9,611 nt of DNA from Deltaproteobacteria bacterium (GCA_031280335.1 JAITGZ010000065.1:1-9611), one strand, 5' to 3'. Positions 1-6,046 are shown, counted from the stretch's first letter. Numbers and translations: made by a program. Notes: a model not told the origin generated them from the sequence alone.

Positions 1-1744
1 TAAAATAGGCCGCCGCTTCATAGGAGTTTTCAGCCTTAAGGTTGACAAAACCCAGGCGCAGGTAGGCGGCGGCGTTGAATCTGGAGCGGCTGTTGAAATT
101 TATGGCGGCGGTGGTGGTATCCTGTATCTCTTGATAATGGGCGACCAGATTGTCTTCATGCAGTAAAAAGGTCGCGTCCGCCAGGCGGTGCAGGGCGATT
201 TCGCGCTGTTCGGCGCTCAGGTTGTGCTGTTTGAGCAGTTTGTTCAGCATGTCGGCGGCGGCGGCGTACTCTTTGGTGTCCATGAGTTCGGATACTTTTT
301 TTGTTGCCGCTTCCGGATCCAGCGGAGGTTCCACTTGGTTGCCGAATTCGTCCACATACATGACGGTTTTGGCTGGCGTTTCCGATGTGGCGGGTACGGC
401 GGACTGCGGGCGCTCACGGGCGGGATCGGGCGGAAGGGATGGCCTCGCGGGAACAGGGTTGGCTTGGGACGGGGGCGGAGTGGGAGGAAGGGCGGTGTCG
501 GCCGTATTTTGTTCCTGATGTAAAGGAGCGGTTTGGGGTGGGCCTGGCTGGGGCGGAGGAGTGGCAGATTGCGCCGGGGGGGGCTGAATTTGACCCGCTG
601 CGCCCGCCGAAGTGGGGGCGGCAGGCAGGGGCTGGGTTACCGGCGCATCCTGGTTTTGGAAATTAACGGATCTAGGAACGCGCAGCATGACCGGAATTTT
701 CTGTTCCTTCCAGGAGGGATCACGCGCGGTATTTAATCTGGCCCGGTAAGCAAAGGGAGCTTCCACCTCATGGTAGTCTCCGTCTGCGTTCCCCTCCGTC
801 GCGGAGGCGGCAAAGGCGGTCTGGGTCATGAAAAGCCTGAGTCCGAGCCAGGAAATAGACGTAGGTATGGCTTGAATCCCGGTTCTGTGCGCATGGGGTT
901 CAGGTGAAGCGCCTGAAGATGGAGGCGTGGGCGGTGGCGGCAGGGCTGGCGGCATTTGCAGCGGGGGCCAGGATGGCAGCGGAGTTTCCGCATCCCCTGT
1001 GCCCTGTCTGAAGGCAGGATCACTCAGGAGTGAAGGGGATGGACTCAGGTTCTGTCCCACCGGCGGGGTAGTGGATGAGGGGCGCTCCGGGCGTCCTGAT
1101 GCGCCTGGCGTGGGCGGGAGGGGAGGCTGCGCCTCTTTACGGGACGGTGTGGTATCCGCGTTTCCTTTTTCAGGTTCGGCCAGCTTGCGTGAAAAGACCG
1201 AAGAAGGCGCATCGGGAAAATTTCGTCCAGCTGGCAGCTCTGGCCTTACCGGGGCAACACTCTGCTTTGTGTCGGCACCGCCCTGTACTCCGGGCGCGGG
1301 GGATGGGCGGTTCGGCGGGGCGGAGGAAGATGTACGCGGCGATGAAACCATGGCCGGCTGCCAGCGGCGGCCCAGAGGGTCGGTGAACAAATCCACGTAC
1401 AATACGCCTTTGTCCTGACGGGTGACTATATAACCGAAGGCGGAGGTTTTGAGTATAATGCTGATTCCCTTTTCATCCTGCTCAATGCCGTTGAATAATT
1501 CCGCGCCTCCGGACGCGGCCATGACAAAATTTCTCCTACCGGACGAAAAAGAAAGGATGACTGCCTTTGCGGCGGCGCGCTCCACGGAATCAATGCGGCC
1601 GTCCTCCGGCGCGGGCGTGATGATAAGACGCTCGCGTCCGGGCATATCGCGCCATTCAACGGAAAGAGCGTGCCCCTCCAGCCAAGGAATAAGCAGTTCC
1701 AGCATGAATGCGATAAAAAGAATTATTTTGCGGCGGCCAATCAT
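1..1744 (-). CDS. Exported proline-rich protein with TPR-like helical repeats (C-terminus beyond window)
   Basis: The reading frame is open from an ATG at 1744 to the left edge, giving about 581 residues without a stop; the C-terminus is missing. Residues 1-26 look like a signal peptide: basic start MIGRRK, a hydrophobic stretch to about residue 22, and a GHA site before LSVEW. Residues 27-125 are beta-rich, ending YVDLFTDPLGRRW, and recall AMIN-type periplasmic domains; this is inference. Residues about 130-460 are extremely rich in Pro, Ala and Ser, interrupted near 305-360 by a more ordinary segment. From about residue 482 amphipathic helices (for example TKEYAAAADMLNKLL, RFNAAAYLRLGFVNLKAE) resemble tetratricopeptide repeats. 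A periplasmic or envelope scaffold role is likely; the substrate is unknown. The ATG has only a weak ribosome site (ACGAG). The frame is open upstream to 1825 and includes a CPQC motif, so a longer start is possible. Confidence 0.85.
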   Translation of the reverse strand, partial: MIGRRKIILFIAFMLELLIPWLEGHALSVEWRDMPGRERLIITPAPEDGRIDSVERAAAKAVILSFSSGRRNFVMAASGGAELFNGIEQDEKGISIILKTSAFGYIVTRQDKGVLYVDLFTDPLGRRWQPAMVSSPRTSSSAPPNRPSPAPGVQGGADTKQSVAPVRPELPAGRNFPDAPSSVFSRKLAEPEKGNADTTPSRKEAQPPLPPTPGASGRPERPSSTTPPVGQNLSPSPSLLSDPAFRQGTGDAETPLPSWPPLQMPPALPPPPTPPSSGASPEPHAHRTGIQAIPTSISWLGLRLFMTQTAFAASATEGNADGDYHEVEAPFAYRARLNTARDPSWKEQKIPVMLRVPRSVNFQNQDAPVTQPLPAAPTSAGAAGQIQPPPAQSATPPPQPGPPQTAPLHQEQNTADTALPPTPPPSQANPVPARPSLPPDPARERPQSAVPATSETPAKTVMYVDEFGNQVEPPLDPEAATKKVSELMDTKEYAAAADMLNKLLKQHNLSAEQREIALHRLADATFLLHEDNLVAHYQEIQDTTTAAINFNSRSRFNAAAYLRLGFVNLKAENSYEAAAYF

Positions 1745-1830
1745 CTCGTTCACAAGGCTGCATTGCGGGCAGCGGATCAATTTTACCAGGGTGTACCTTA
1801 TCCCCTTCAAAAGCAAACCTGTCATATCAA

Positions 1831-1861
1831 ATTATATCGGCATTTTGCAGATATTTTGCAA
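1831..1861 (-). promoter_or_regulatory. Candidate sigma70-type promoter of the exported proline-rich protein gene
   Basis: On the minus strand there is a perfect TATAAT (1836-1831) preceded by TTGCAA (1861-1856) with a 19-bp spacer, which is longer than ideal. The predicted RNA would start near 1825 and leave a leader of about 80 bases before the ATG at 1744. Two perfect copies of TGCAAAAT (1860-1853 and 1849-1842), 11 bp apart, cover the -35 region and could be a binding site for a regulator. The sequence GCCGATAT around the -10 also resembles a sigma28 -10 element, but no matching -35 is visible. Confidence 0.4.
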
Positions 1862-1947
1862 TATTCATGCCGTAATAAGCCTTGGATACTACCCCAGGGC
1901 GTCCACGCCATATTTCAATGTTTTCAAAGCGCAATGCCTGTTAAATG

Positions 1948-3042
1948 TTATTCCAGGTTTCTCTTTTTTAGTTTTTCGATCAGGGTGGTTCGTTTTATGC
2001 CTAAAATTTCCGCCGCCTGGTTTTTCACCCCGGCGGAGGAGGCCAGGGCTTCCAGCAGCAGGCGTTCTTCCATATGATCCAAAAAATCTTTAAGATTCAT
2101 GCTGTATTTTTCCAAGTCCGCCAAGACAGGCCAGGTAAAACCTTGTTGCTTTTCCGTTCCGGACTGTTCATTTTGCCCGCTGGAAAGGGGCGTACTTGAT
2201 GCCTCCGTCGGGGCAGGCGGGGGTACCGCCTCAGATGCGCTCGGCACAGGCGTGGTAAGGGGTATATCTTTGACCTGCTCCAGAATCTTGGCAGGCAGGT
2301 CGTTCATGGTTATGATATCGGAATCGCACAGCACGGCCAGCCGTTCCATTATATTTTCCAACTCGCGCACATTGCCGGGCCAGTTGTAATATTCCAGGGC
2401 ACGGCCTGCCTCAGGGGCGAAGGACAGCTTATGCCGCCCGTTTTTGCGGCTGAAGATGCTGATAAAGTAATCCGCCAACAGGGCGATGTCGCCGCCTCTT
2501 TCCCGCAGGGGGGGCAGATGGATGGGTATGACGTTCAGACGGTAGAAGAGGTCTTCACGAAAACGCCCTCTTTCCACCTCTTGTTCCAGATTACGGTTGG
2601 TAGCGGCCACCACCCGCACATCCACCTTCTTTGCGCCATTGCCCCCCACCCGCTCAATTTCTTTTTCCTGCAGCACCCGCAGTATTTTTACCTGCAGGCT
2701 CAAATCCATCTCGCCGATCTCGTCCAGAAAAATGGTGCCGCTGTCAGCCAGTTCAAAACGGCCCTGTCGGGAACGCAGGGCATGGGTGAAGGCCCCTTTT
2801 TCATGTCCGAAAAGTTCTGATTCCAGCAGGTCTTTGGGGATAGCCCCGCAGTTTATGGGGACAAAAGGCTTGTCTTTGCGGGCGCTGTATTGATGCAGGG
2901 CGCGTACCGCAAGCTCTTTGCCGGTACCGGATTCTCCGGTGACCAGAACCGTACTGTCCGTGGGGCCTACCTTTTCCAACAGACGAAACATATTCTTAAG
3001 CACGGAACTTTGTCCGATAATGCCGGTTGCGCTGATATTCAT
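1948..3042 (-). CDS. Sigma54-dependent transcriptional activator (AAA+ and Fis-type HTH, no receiver domain)
   Basis: A 364-residue bacterial enhancer-binding protein that would use ATP hydrolysis to open sigma54 promoters. In order: AAA+ domain from the N-terminus, Walker A GESGTGKE at 36-43, the sigma54 contact loop at 83-88 reading GAFTHA rather than the usual GAFTGA, Walker B TIFLDE to 108, the arginine-finger region FREDLFYRLN at 161-170, and WPGNVRELEN at 221-230. A Pro/Ser/Thr-rich linker (about 260-310) leads to a Fis-type helix-turn-helix at the C-terminus (QAAEILGIKRTTLIEKLKK). There is no N-terminal receiver or other sensor domain, so control must come from expression level or a partner protein. 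Start chosen at ATG 3042 because GGAGGT lies just upstream; an in-frame GTG at 3072 is open but lacks a good ribosome site. Overall resemblance is to flagellar-type activators, but the target genes cannot be told from the sequence. Confidence 0.93.
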   Translation of the reverse strand: MNISATGIIGQSSVLKNMFRLLEKVGPTDSTVLVTGESGTGKELAVRALHQYSARKDKPFVPINCGAIPKDLLESELFGHEKGAFTHALRSRQGRFELADSGTIFLDEIGEMDLSLQVKILRVLQEKEIERVGGNGAKKVDVRVVAATNRNLEQEVERGRFREDLFYRLNVIPIHLPPLRERGGDIALLADYFISIFSRKNGRHKLSFAPEAGRALEYYNWPGNVRELENIMERLAVLCDSDIITMNDLPAKILEQVKDIPLTTPVPSASEAVPPPAPTEASSTPLSSGQNEQSGTEKQQGFTWPVLADLEKYSMNLKDFLDHMEERLLLEALASSAGVKNQAAEILGIKRTTLIEKLKKRNLE

Positions 3043-3072
3043 CCCACCTCCAGAAATGGCGGAAACGATCAC

Positions 3073-3092
3073 TCTGTCAATATTATGACAGA
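3073..3092. promoter_or_regulatory. Operator-like inverted repeat upstream of the sigma54 activator gene
   Basis: TCTGTCA at 3073-3079 and TGACAGA at 3086-3092 form perfect 7-bp arms around a 6-bp AT spacer. The site lies 31-50 bp upstream of the chosen start codon, where a promoter or 5' leader would be. An AT-rich tract (3121-3138) lies behind it and could act as an UP element. A dimeric repressor or autoregulatory site is possible; no promoter hexamers are convincing enough to fix its position relative to transcription start. Confidence 0.4.
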
Positions 3093-3170
3093 ATGAAAAT
3101 ATAGGGAAGGCTTCAGAGTAATTTTTTTAAATTTTTTAGAGTGGGCCGGGGAGAAAGCCAGTGCCGCGAA

Positions 3171-3185
3171 CCCGGCGCAGCCGGG
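3171..3185. repeat. GC-rich hairpin just outside the MITE-like element
   Basis: CCCGGC (3171-3176) and GCCGGG (3180-3185) form a perfect 6-bp stem with a GCA loop. No T-run follows directly on either strand, so a classic intrinsic terminator is not supported. Confidence 0.35.
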
Positions 3186-3218
3186 CGAAGCTAAGGAAAC
3201 ACTGATTTACTCTCTTGA

Positions 3219-3291
3219 GGGTGCCTTGCCGTTGTGCATAGGGATGGCAGAGGTAATAAAGCAACGCCTGGGCAAACATGCCCCTTTTGCC
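3219..3291. repeat. Degenerate direct repeat, copy 1, inside the MITE-like element
   Basis: Begins GGGTGCCTTGCC and ends with an AACATGCCCCTTT block, matching the copy at 3382-3450 at a period of about 163 bases. The ends agree best and the middle has diverged. Near the end, GGGC and GCCC flank an AAACAT loop and could form a small hairpin. Confidence 0.5.
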
Positions 3292-3308
3292 CCCTCAAAC
3301 TCCCCCGG

Positions 3309-3327
3309 CAGGGGGCTGAGCCCCCTG
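3309..3327. repeat. Perfect GC-rich hairpin inside the MITE-like element
   Basis: CAGGGGGC (3309-3316) pairs with GCCCCCTG (3320-3327) around a TGA loop, an 8-bp perfect stem. It is one of at least three strong hairpins within 180 bases and has no adjoining T-run. Confidence 0.5.
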
Positions 3328-3340
3328 AATCCCGCATACG

Positions 3341-3366
3341 TTTTTAGCCGCTTTGCGGCTGAAAAA
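3341..3366. terminator. Bidirectional terminator-like stem-loop inside the MITE-like element
   Basis: AGCCGC (3346-3351) and GCGGCT (3355-3360) form a perfect 6-bp stem with a TTT loop. It is preceded by TTTTT and followed by GAAAAA, so read on the minus strand the stem is followed almost directly by a T-run. On the minus strand this could stop readthrough from the upstream C-S lyase gene before the sigma54 activator gene; on the plus strand the T-run is on the wrong side. Confidence 0.5.
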
Positions 3367-3381
3367 TAGTAAGGGGGCCTG

Positions 3382-3450
3382 GGGTGCCTTGCCATTATGC
3401 CAAGGGGCGGCAAGGATAAGGCTGCGCCGGGGCGAACATGCCCCTTTCTT
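3382..3450. repeat. Degenerate direct repeat, copy 2, inside the MITE-like element
   Basis: Shares GGGTGCCTTGCC at its start and GAACATGCCCCTTT at its end with the copy at 3219-3291. The ending GGGGC-GAACAT-GCCCC forms a hairpin with a better stem than in copy 1, with compensating change on both sides. Confidence 0.5.
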
Positions 3451-3466
3451 ATTCCTCCCAGCGGGG

Positions 3467-3485
3467 TTCGGGGCGGGGCCCCGAA
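3467..3485. repeat. Strong hairpin at the right end of the MITE-like element
   Basis: TTCGGGGC (3467-3474) pairs with GCCCCGAA (3478-3485) around a GGG loop, an 8-bp perfect stem directly next to the right terminal inverted repeat. Confidence 0.5.
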
Positions 3486-3580
3486 TTAATCAGTGTTTCC
3501 CTAAGGTTCAATGTCGCGGGGGCCGGGGGGAATCATTCCACCCGGATGGGGGGCAATAGCTCCAAATAATACTCTCAAAT

Positions 3581-3595
3581 ATCTCAAAGTGAGAT
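3581..3595 (-). terminator. Weak stem-loop downstream of the C-S lyase gene
   Basis: ATCTCA (3581-3586) and TGAGAT (3590-3595) form a 6-bp stem with a 3-base loop, 17 bases past the stop codon at 3612 in the direction of minus-strand transcription. The following bases are AT-rich (ATTTGAGAGTATTATT) but not a true T-run and the stem is AT-rich, so this is a weak terminator at best. Confidence 0.3.
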
Positions 3596-3611
3596 TCTGT
3601 AAAATAACGTG

Positions 3612-4775
3612 CTACAGGGCCTGTACCGCCTTTTCAATGCGTTTGAGTCCCTCTGCGAGCGTGGCGCGGGGGCAGGCCGTGTTCAGGCGCATGAATCCCT
3701 CGCCTTCAATCCCGAAGCTGGTTCCGGAATTCAGCGCTACTTTGGCCTTTTCCAGGAAAAAAACCTCCAGAGCCTCTTGTCTGCCTAGGCCCAGTTCTTT
3801 GCAGTCCAGCCAGAGAAGATAGGTGGCATCAGGTTTGTAGGCCGCGATCTTGCCCTTGCAGCGCGTATTGAGAAAATCCACGGCAAAGTCCAGGTTTTTT
3901 TCAATATAGGCGTACAGTTGATTGGCGTAGTCGTCGCATTCCCGGTACGCCTTGACAAAGGCAAGGACGCCGAAAGGATTGCGACCTAGTTCGCAGCTCC
4001 GCAGCACGCCCTGGAAACGTGCCTGCAGACTCTTGTTGGGCGTGATGACCGCAGCCGTGCGCATACCGGCGATGTTGAAGGTCTTGCTGGGGTTGATGCC
4101 AACCACTGTGTTGGCCGCTATTTCTTCGGACAGGGTGGGCATGGGGATGTGCTTTCCCCGGAACACGTAGTCGCAATGGATCTCGTCGGAGAAGATGATC
4201 ACTTTGTGCCGGAGGCAGATATCCCCGATCCGTTCCAGTTCTTCCCGCGTAAAAGCGCGGCCGGACGGGTTGTGCGGGTGGCAGTGCAGGAAGAGTTTGG
4301 TTCGAGGCTCAGCGGCCCGGCGCTCGAAATCGTCGAAATCGATGTGGTAGCTGCCATTTTTCCAGATCAGGCTGCAGTCGGAAGCCAGGCGATGGTTATA
4401 TCCGGCCACCGCGTGGAAGGGCGGATAGACCGGGGTGAGCATGAGGACGGAATCCCCTTCTTCCGTGAAAGATTTCACCGCCAGCGCCAGGGCCGTGCAG
4501 AGAGACGGCACGAAATCCACCATGGAGGTCTCCGCCCGCCAGCCAAAGCGCTTGCGCATCCACTCCACCGCAGCCTGCTCGAAAGCGCCGTCATCCGCAT
4601 AGGGGTACCCATACGCGCCATGCCTGGCGAACTCCGTCACGGCGTCCACCACAACCTGTGGGCATTTGAAATCTGAGTCCGCCACCCACATGGGCAGGAC
4701 GTCGGCAGGGTATTTGCGCCATTTTGAGCTGTCCGTGCCTCGCCGGTCGAAAACTTCGTCAAAATCGTGTTTCAT
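3612..4775 (-). CDS. PLP-dependent C-S lyase, PatB/MalY type (cystathionine beta-lyase-like)
   Basis: A 387-residue fold-type I PLP enzyme, the usual length for PatB/MalY proteins, which cleave the C-S bond of cystathionine, cysteine or related thioethers to pyruvate, ammonia and a thiol. Family landmarks: LPMWVADSDFKCP at 27-39, HPHNPSGRAFT at 166-176 with the PLP-contacting Asn169, SDEIHCD at 196-202 with Asp197 facing the PLP ring nitrogen, and NPSKTFNIAG with the Schiff-base lysine at 231. Near the C-terminus LNTACPR carries the arginine expected to bind the substrate carboxylate. The start ATG at 4775 has GAGG about 9 bases upstream. It is cytosolic and stands alone, with long gaps on both sides, so it is probably transcribed singly. 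In E. coli, MalY also acts as a regulator of the maltose system; nothing here suggests that. A true aminotransferase function is less likely because of the SDEIHCD and WVADSDF motifs. Substrate cannot be decided from sequence. Confidence 0.93.
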   Translation of the reverse strand: MKHDFDEVFDRRGTDSSKWRKYPADVLPMWVADSDFKCPQVVVDAVTEFARHGAYGYPYADDGAFEQAAVEWMRKRFGWRAETSMVDFVPSLCTALALAVKSFTEEGDSVLMLTPVYPPFHAVAGYNHRLASDCSLIWKNGSYHIDFDDFERRAAEPRTKLFLHCHPHNPSGRAFTREELERIGDICLRHKVIIFSDEIHCDYVFRGKHIPMPTLSEEIAANTVVGINPSKTFNIAGMRTAAVITPNKSLQARFQGVLRSCELGRNPFGVLAFVKAYRECDDYANQLYAYIEKNLDFAVDFLNTRCKGKIAAYKPDATYLLWLDCKELGLGRQEALEVFFLEKAKVALNSGTSFGIEGEGFMRLNTACPRATLAEGLKRIEKAVQAL

Positions 4776-5198
4776 AGGTAATGCCTCGTTTGGGCCGTTC
4801 TTTCAGGCCGGTCAAAAATAAAACATCTTGCAAGAAATCAGCGGATGCAGTCCTGCGGTAAAGAACACGGGCATGCAGGTGCGTTTCGCCATATGGAAGG
4901 AGGATGCCCGGCAGTACCCGCGTTGGCCGCAGTGGTTTCGCAGCTTCCCGTTTCGGACATGTTTCAACATGCTTCCGATTGCGCAGCCTTCGCGTTTATC
5001 CTGCCGGCCTTGGATAAAGGCGCGGATCACGGCCAAGGCGCGGGTGACGGATACAAACACCTTGAGCTGTTAATAGACGAAGTACTTGTCAATATCAATG
5101 TCTGCCGTTTGTCGCCAGAACGGCGTCGGAGCGCAAAGAGTGAATCTTGTTTTTTGCTCTTCAGACTGATATGGGTATGGACGGACAAGGAGGCGTAT
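4776..5198. other. Intergenic stretch without a convincing gene
   Basis: This 423-base gap lies between divergently transcribed genes, so it must hold promoters for both. Several open frames cross it, but none has a good ribosome site or recognisable protein content. The frame of the 5199 gene stays open back to 4845 without a plausible start signal. Structure visible: a bulged hairpin at 4954-4977 (CGGA-CATGT, loop TTCA, ACATG-CT-TCCG) and an inverted repeat GCCGTT/AACGGC near 5104-5124. No clear -10/-35 pair was found. Confidence 0.5.
5187..5193 (+). promoter_or_regulatory. Strong ribosome binding site deciding the start at 5199
   Basis: AAGGAGG is a near-complete anti-16S match with a 5-base spacer to the ATG at 5199. 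It is the reason for preferring this start over upstream ATG codons in the same open frame. Confidence 0.85.
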
Positions 5199-5531
5199 AT
5201 GGCCGAGATTGTCAATTTTAACGCGCAAATTGCGCACATGGAGCATGTGGAAAAGGTTGTGCGGCAGGAGCAGGAACACGCCCAGACCTCCAGGCAGGCT
5301 TTGTTGCGGCAGGCCCCGCGTTTGCTCAGCAAGGATAAGGAGCAGGTGCGGGAGGCGTTGCCGGGACAAGGCGGCCGCAGGGTTGAGGATGAGGATCGTT
5401 CCGGCGGCGAAAAGCGCCATCCGGGCTCCAGGCATGAGCGCGGGCCGCGCAGAGGGGGAGAGCCGGAAGAAAAATCTGGGGATTTTCCTGCGGATGTCTG
5501 GTCCGGAAACATTGTGAATCTTAAAGTATGA
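5199..5531 (+). CDS. Small Arg/Gly-rich protein of unknown function, paired with a SwrB/DUF6115-like gene
   Basis: A 110-residue protein I do not recognise by name. Residues 1-55 look helical and Gln/Glu-rich (IAHMEHVEKVVRQEQEH), residues 56-97 are a basic, disordered-looking Arg/Gly/Glu stretch (GPRRGGEPEEKSG), and the end is a short hydrophobic motif, WSGNIVNLKV. No signal peptide, membrane segment or cysteine is visible. The architecture (short helix, charged linker, terminal IVN/IDI-like motif) recalls small uncharacterised proteins that accompany DUF6115 genes near flagellar loci; this is from memory of the family and is inference. Its stop codon overlaps the next start (ATGA), so the two are translationally coupled and probably work together. 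The frame stays open far upstream, but the AAGGAGG site supports this start. Confidence 0.75.
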   Translation: MAEIVNFNAQIAHMEHVEKVVRQEQEHAQTSRQALLRQAPRLLSKDKEQVREALPGQGGRRVEDEDRSGGEKRHPGSRHERGPRRGGEPEEKSGDFPADVWSGNIVNLKV

Positions 5532-5938
5532 TTATGGTGTCTTTTCTGTTCCTTGCCTTTACTCTGTTGGAAATATTCGTACTTTTTCTGCTCTGGCGTT
5601 TTTTTCGCCGGCTCAGGCAGTCGGAGGATCTGTTGACCGATTTGCAGAACGGGCAGGCGGATTTACTGGAAAAATTGCAATTTAACGCCAATCTTGAAAG
5701 CGAGCTCATGAGCAGCTTCAAGCAGCGGCAACGGGAATTGCAGCAGTTGGATGAGCGGCTGCGAGAACACGCCGCCCAACTGCGCTCTTTGTTGGAGCAG
5801 GCGGATCAGGTGAGCCGTTCGCCGCAATTTTTGCGCGAACTCATCCTCAATGGGCATCGCCAGGGGCTGGCTCTTACGGAACTGGCCCGGCGCACCGGGC
5901 TGTCTGTGGACGAAGTGGAGCTGATTTTGAACCAGTAA
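5528..5938 (+). CDS. Membrane-anchored coiled-coil protein, SwrB/DUF6115-like
   Basis: A 136-residue protein with one N-terminal transmembrane helix (about residues 3-24), a basic stop-transfer patch RFFRRLR, a long coiled coil (about 30-95, rich in Gln, Glu, Leu), and a C-terminal segment ALTELARRTGLSVDEVELILNQ that reads like a small helix-turn-helix. This order is that of the DUF6115 family, which includes Bacillus SwrB (YlxL), a protein that promotes flagellar basal-body maturation. The topology predicts a short N-terminus in or across the membrane and a cytoplasmic coil and C-terminal domain. It begins 4 bases before the end of the upstream gene (ATGA overlap), implying translational coupling. 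No flagellar structural gene is in the window, so a motility role is inference. The family match is by architecture and end motif, not by a search. Confidence 0.8.
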   Translation: MIMVSFLFLAFTLLEIFVLFLLWRFFRRLRQSEDLLTDLQNGQADLLEKLQFNANLESELMSSFKQRQRELQQLDERLREHAAQLRSLLEQADQVSRSPQFLRELILNGHRQGLALTELARRTGLSVDEVELILNQ

Positions 5939-5978
5939 ACCGCTTCTATAGCATTTTAACTTTGAGGTCATACATTAT

Positions 5979-6020
5979 TGGGGCCATTGCCTCAGCCCCA
6001 TACTGGAATGTTTTAATTTG
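5979..6020 (+). terminator. Possible terminator of the 5199-5938 gene pair
   Basis: TGGGGC (5979-5984) and GCCCCA (5995-6000) form a 6-bp stem around a 10-base loop, about 40 bases past the stop at 5938. A T-rich run (GTTTTAATTTGT) follows about 9 bases later. The loop is large and the T-run distant, so this is a weak call. It lies between converging genes. Confidence 0.35.
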
Positions 6021-6046
6021 TCCATGATGGCAAGTCTGCGGCGTTA

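Larger units (their letters stand above)
3195..3500. mobile_element. MITE-like non-autonomous insertion element, 306 bp
   Basis: The left end GGAAACACTGATT (3195-3207) is an exact inverted copy of the right end (3488-3500); over 18 bases the two ends agree at 16. Each end is flanked outside by CTAA (3191-3194 and 3501-3504), which looks like a 4-bp target duplication. CTAA is the kind of target (YTAR) duplicated by IS5-family elements, and a GGAA start is also seen at IS5 ends, so mobilisation by an IS5-type transposase is a reasonable inference. No transposase-sized ORF lies inside; the short open frames are shadows. The interior holds two degenerate direct repeats and several strong hairpins. 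It sits between the sigma54 activator gene and the C-S lyase gene without breaking either. Confidence 0.7.

Noticed and set aside
150..1418. Overlapping plus-strand open frames up to 163 codons
   Set aside because: They lie opposite the proline-rich coding region; the GC-rich Pro/Ala codons leave the other strand free of stops. Their translations are low-complexity Gly/Arg/Ser without domains, and the minus frame has a signal peptide and coherent protein.
1449..2093. 214-codon plus-strand ORF
   Set aside because: It crosses two minus-strand genes and the promoter region between them, has no ribosome site and no recognisable content.
3043..3072. GTG start adding 10 residues to the sigma54 activator
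   Set aside because: No ribosome site before GTG 3072, while GGAGGT directly precedes ATG 3042; the GTG also lies next to the palindrome.
3207..3822. Short ORFs inside and beside the MITE-like element
   Set aside because: They follow hairpins and repeats, lack ribosome sites and encode no transposase motif.
4845..5198. Upstream extension of the 5199 gene, including a phrase LELLIDEVLVNI that recalls kinase-like ATPase H-boxes
   Set aside because: No ribosome site at any upstream ATG and the rest of the extension has no matching domain. The AAGGAGG at 5187 fixes the start at 5199.
5027..5512. 161-codon minus-strand ORF
   Set aside because: It is the shadow of the Arg/Gly-rich plus-strand gene; its product is Ser/Pro-rich without a start signal or domain.
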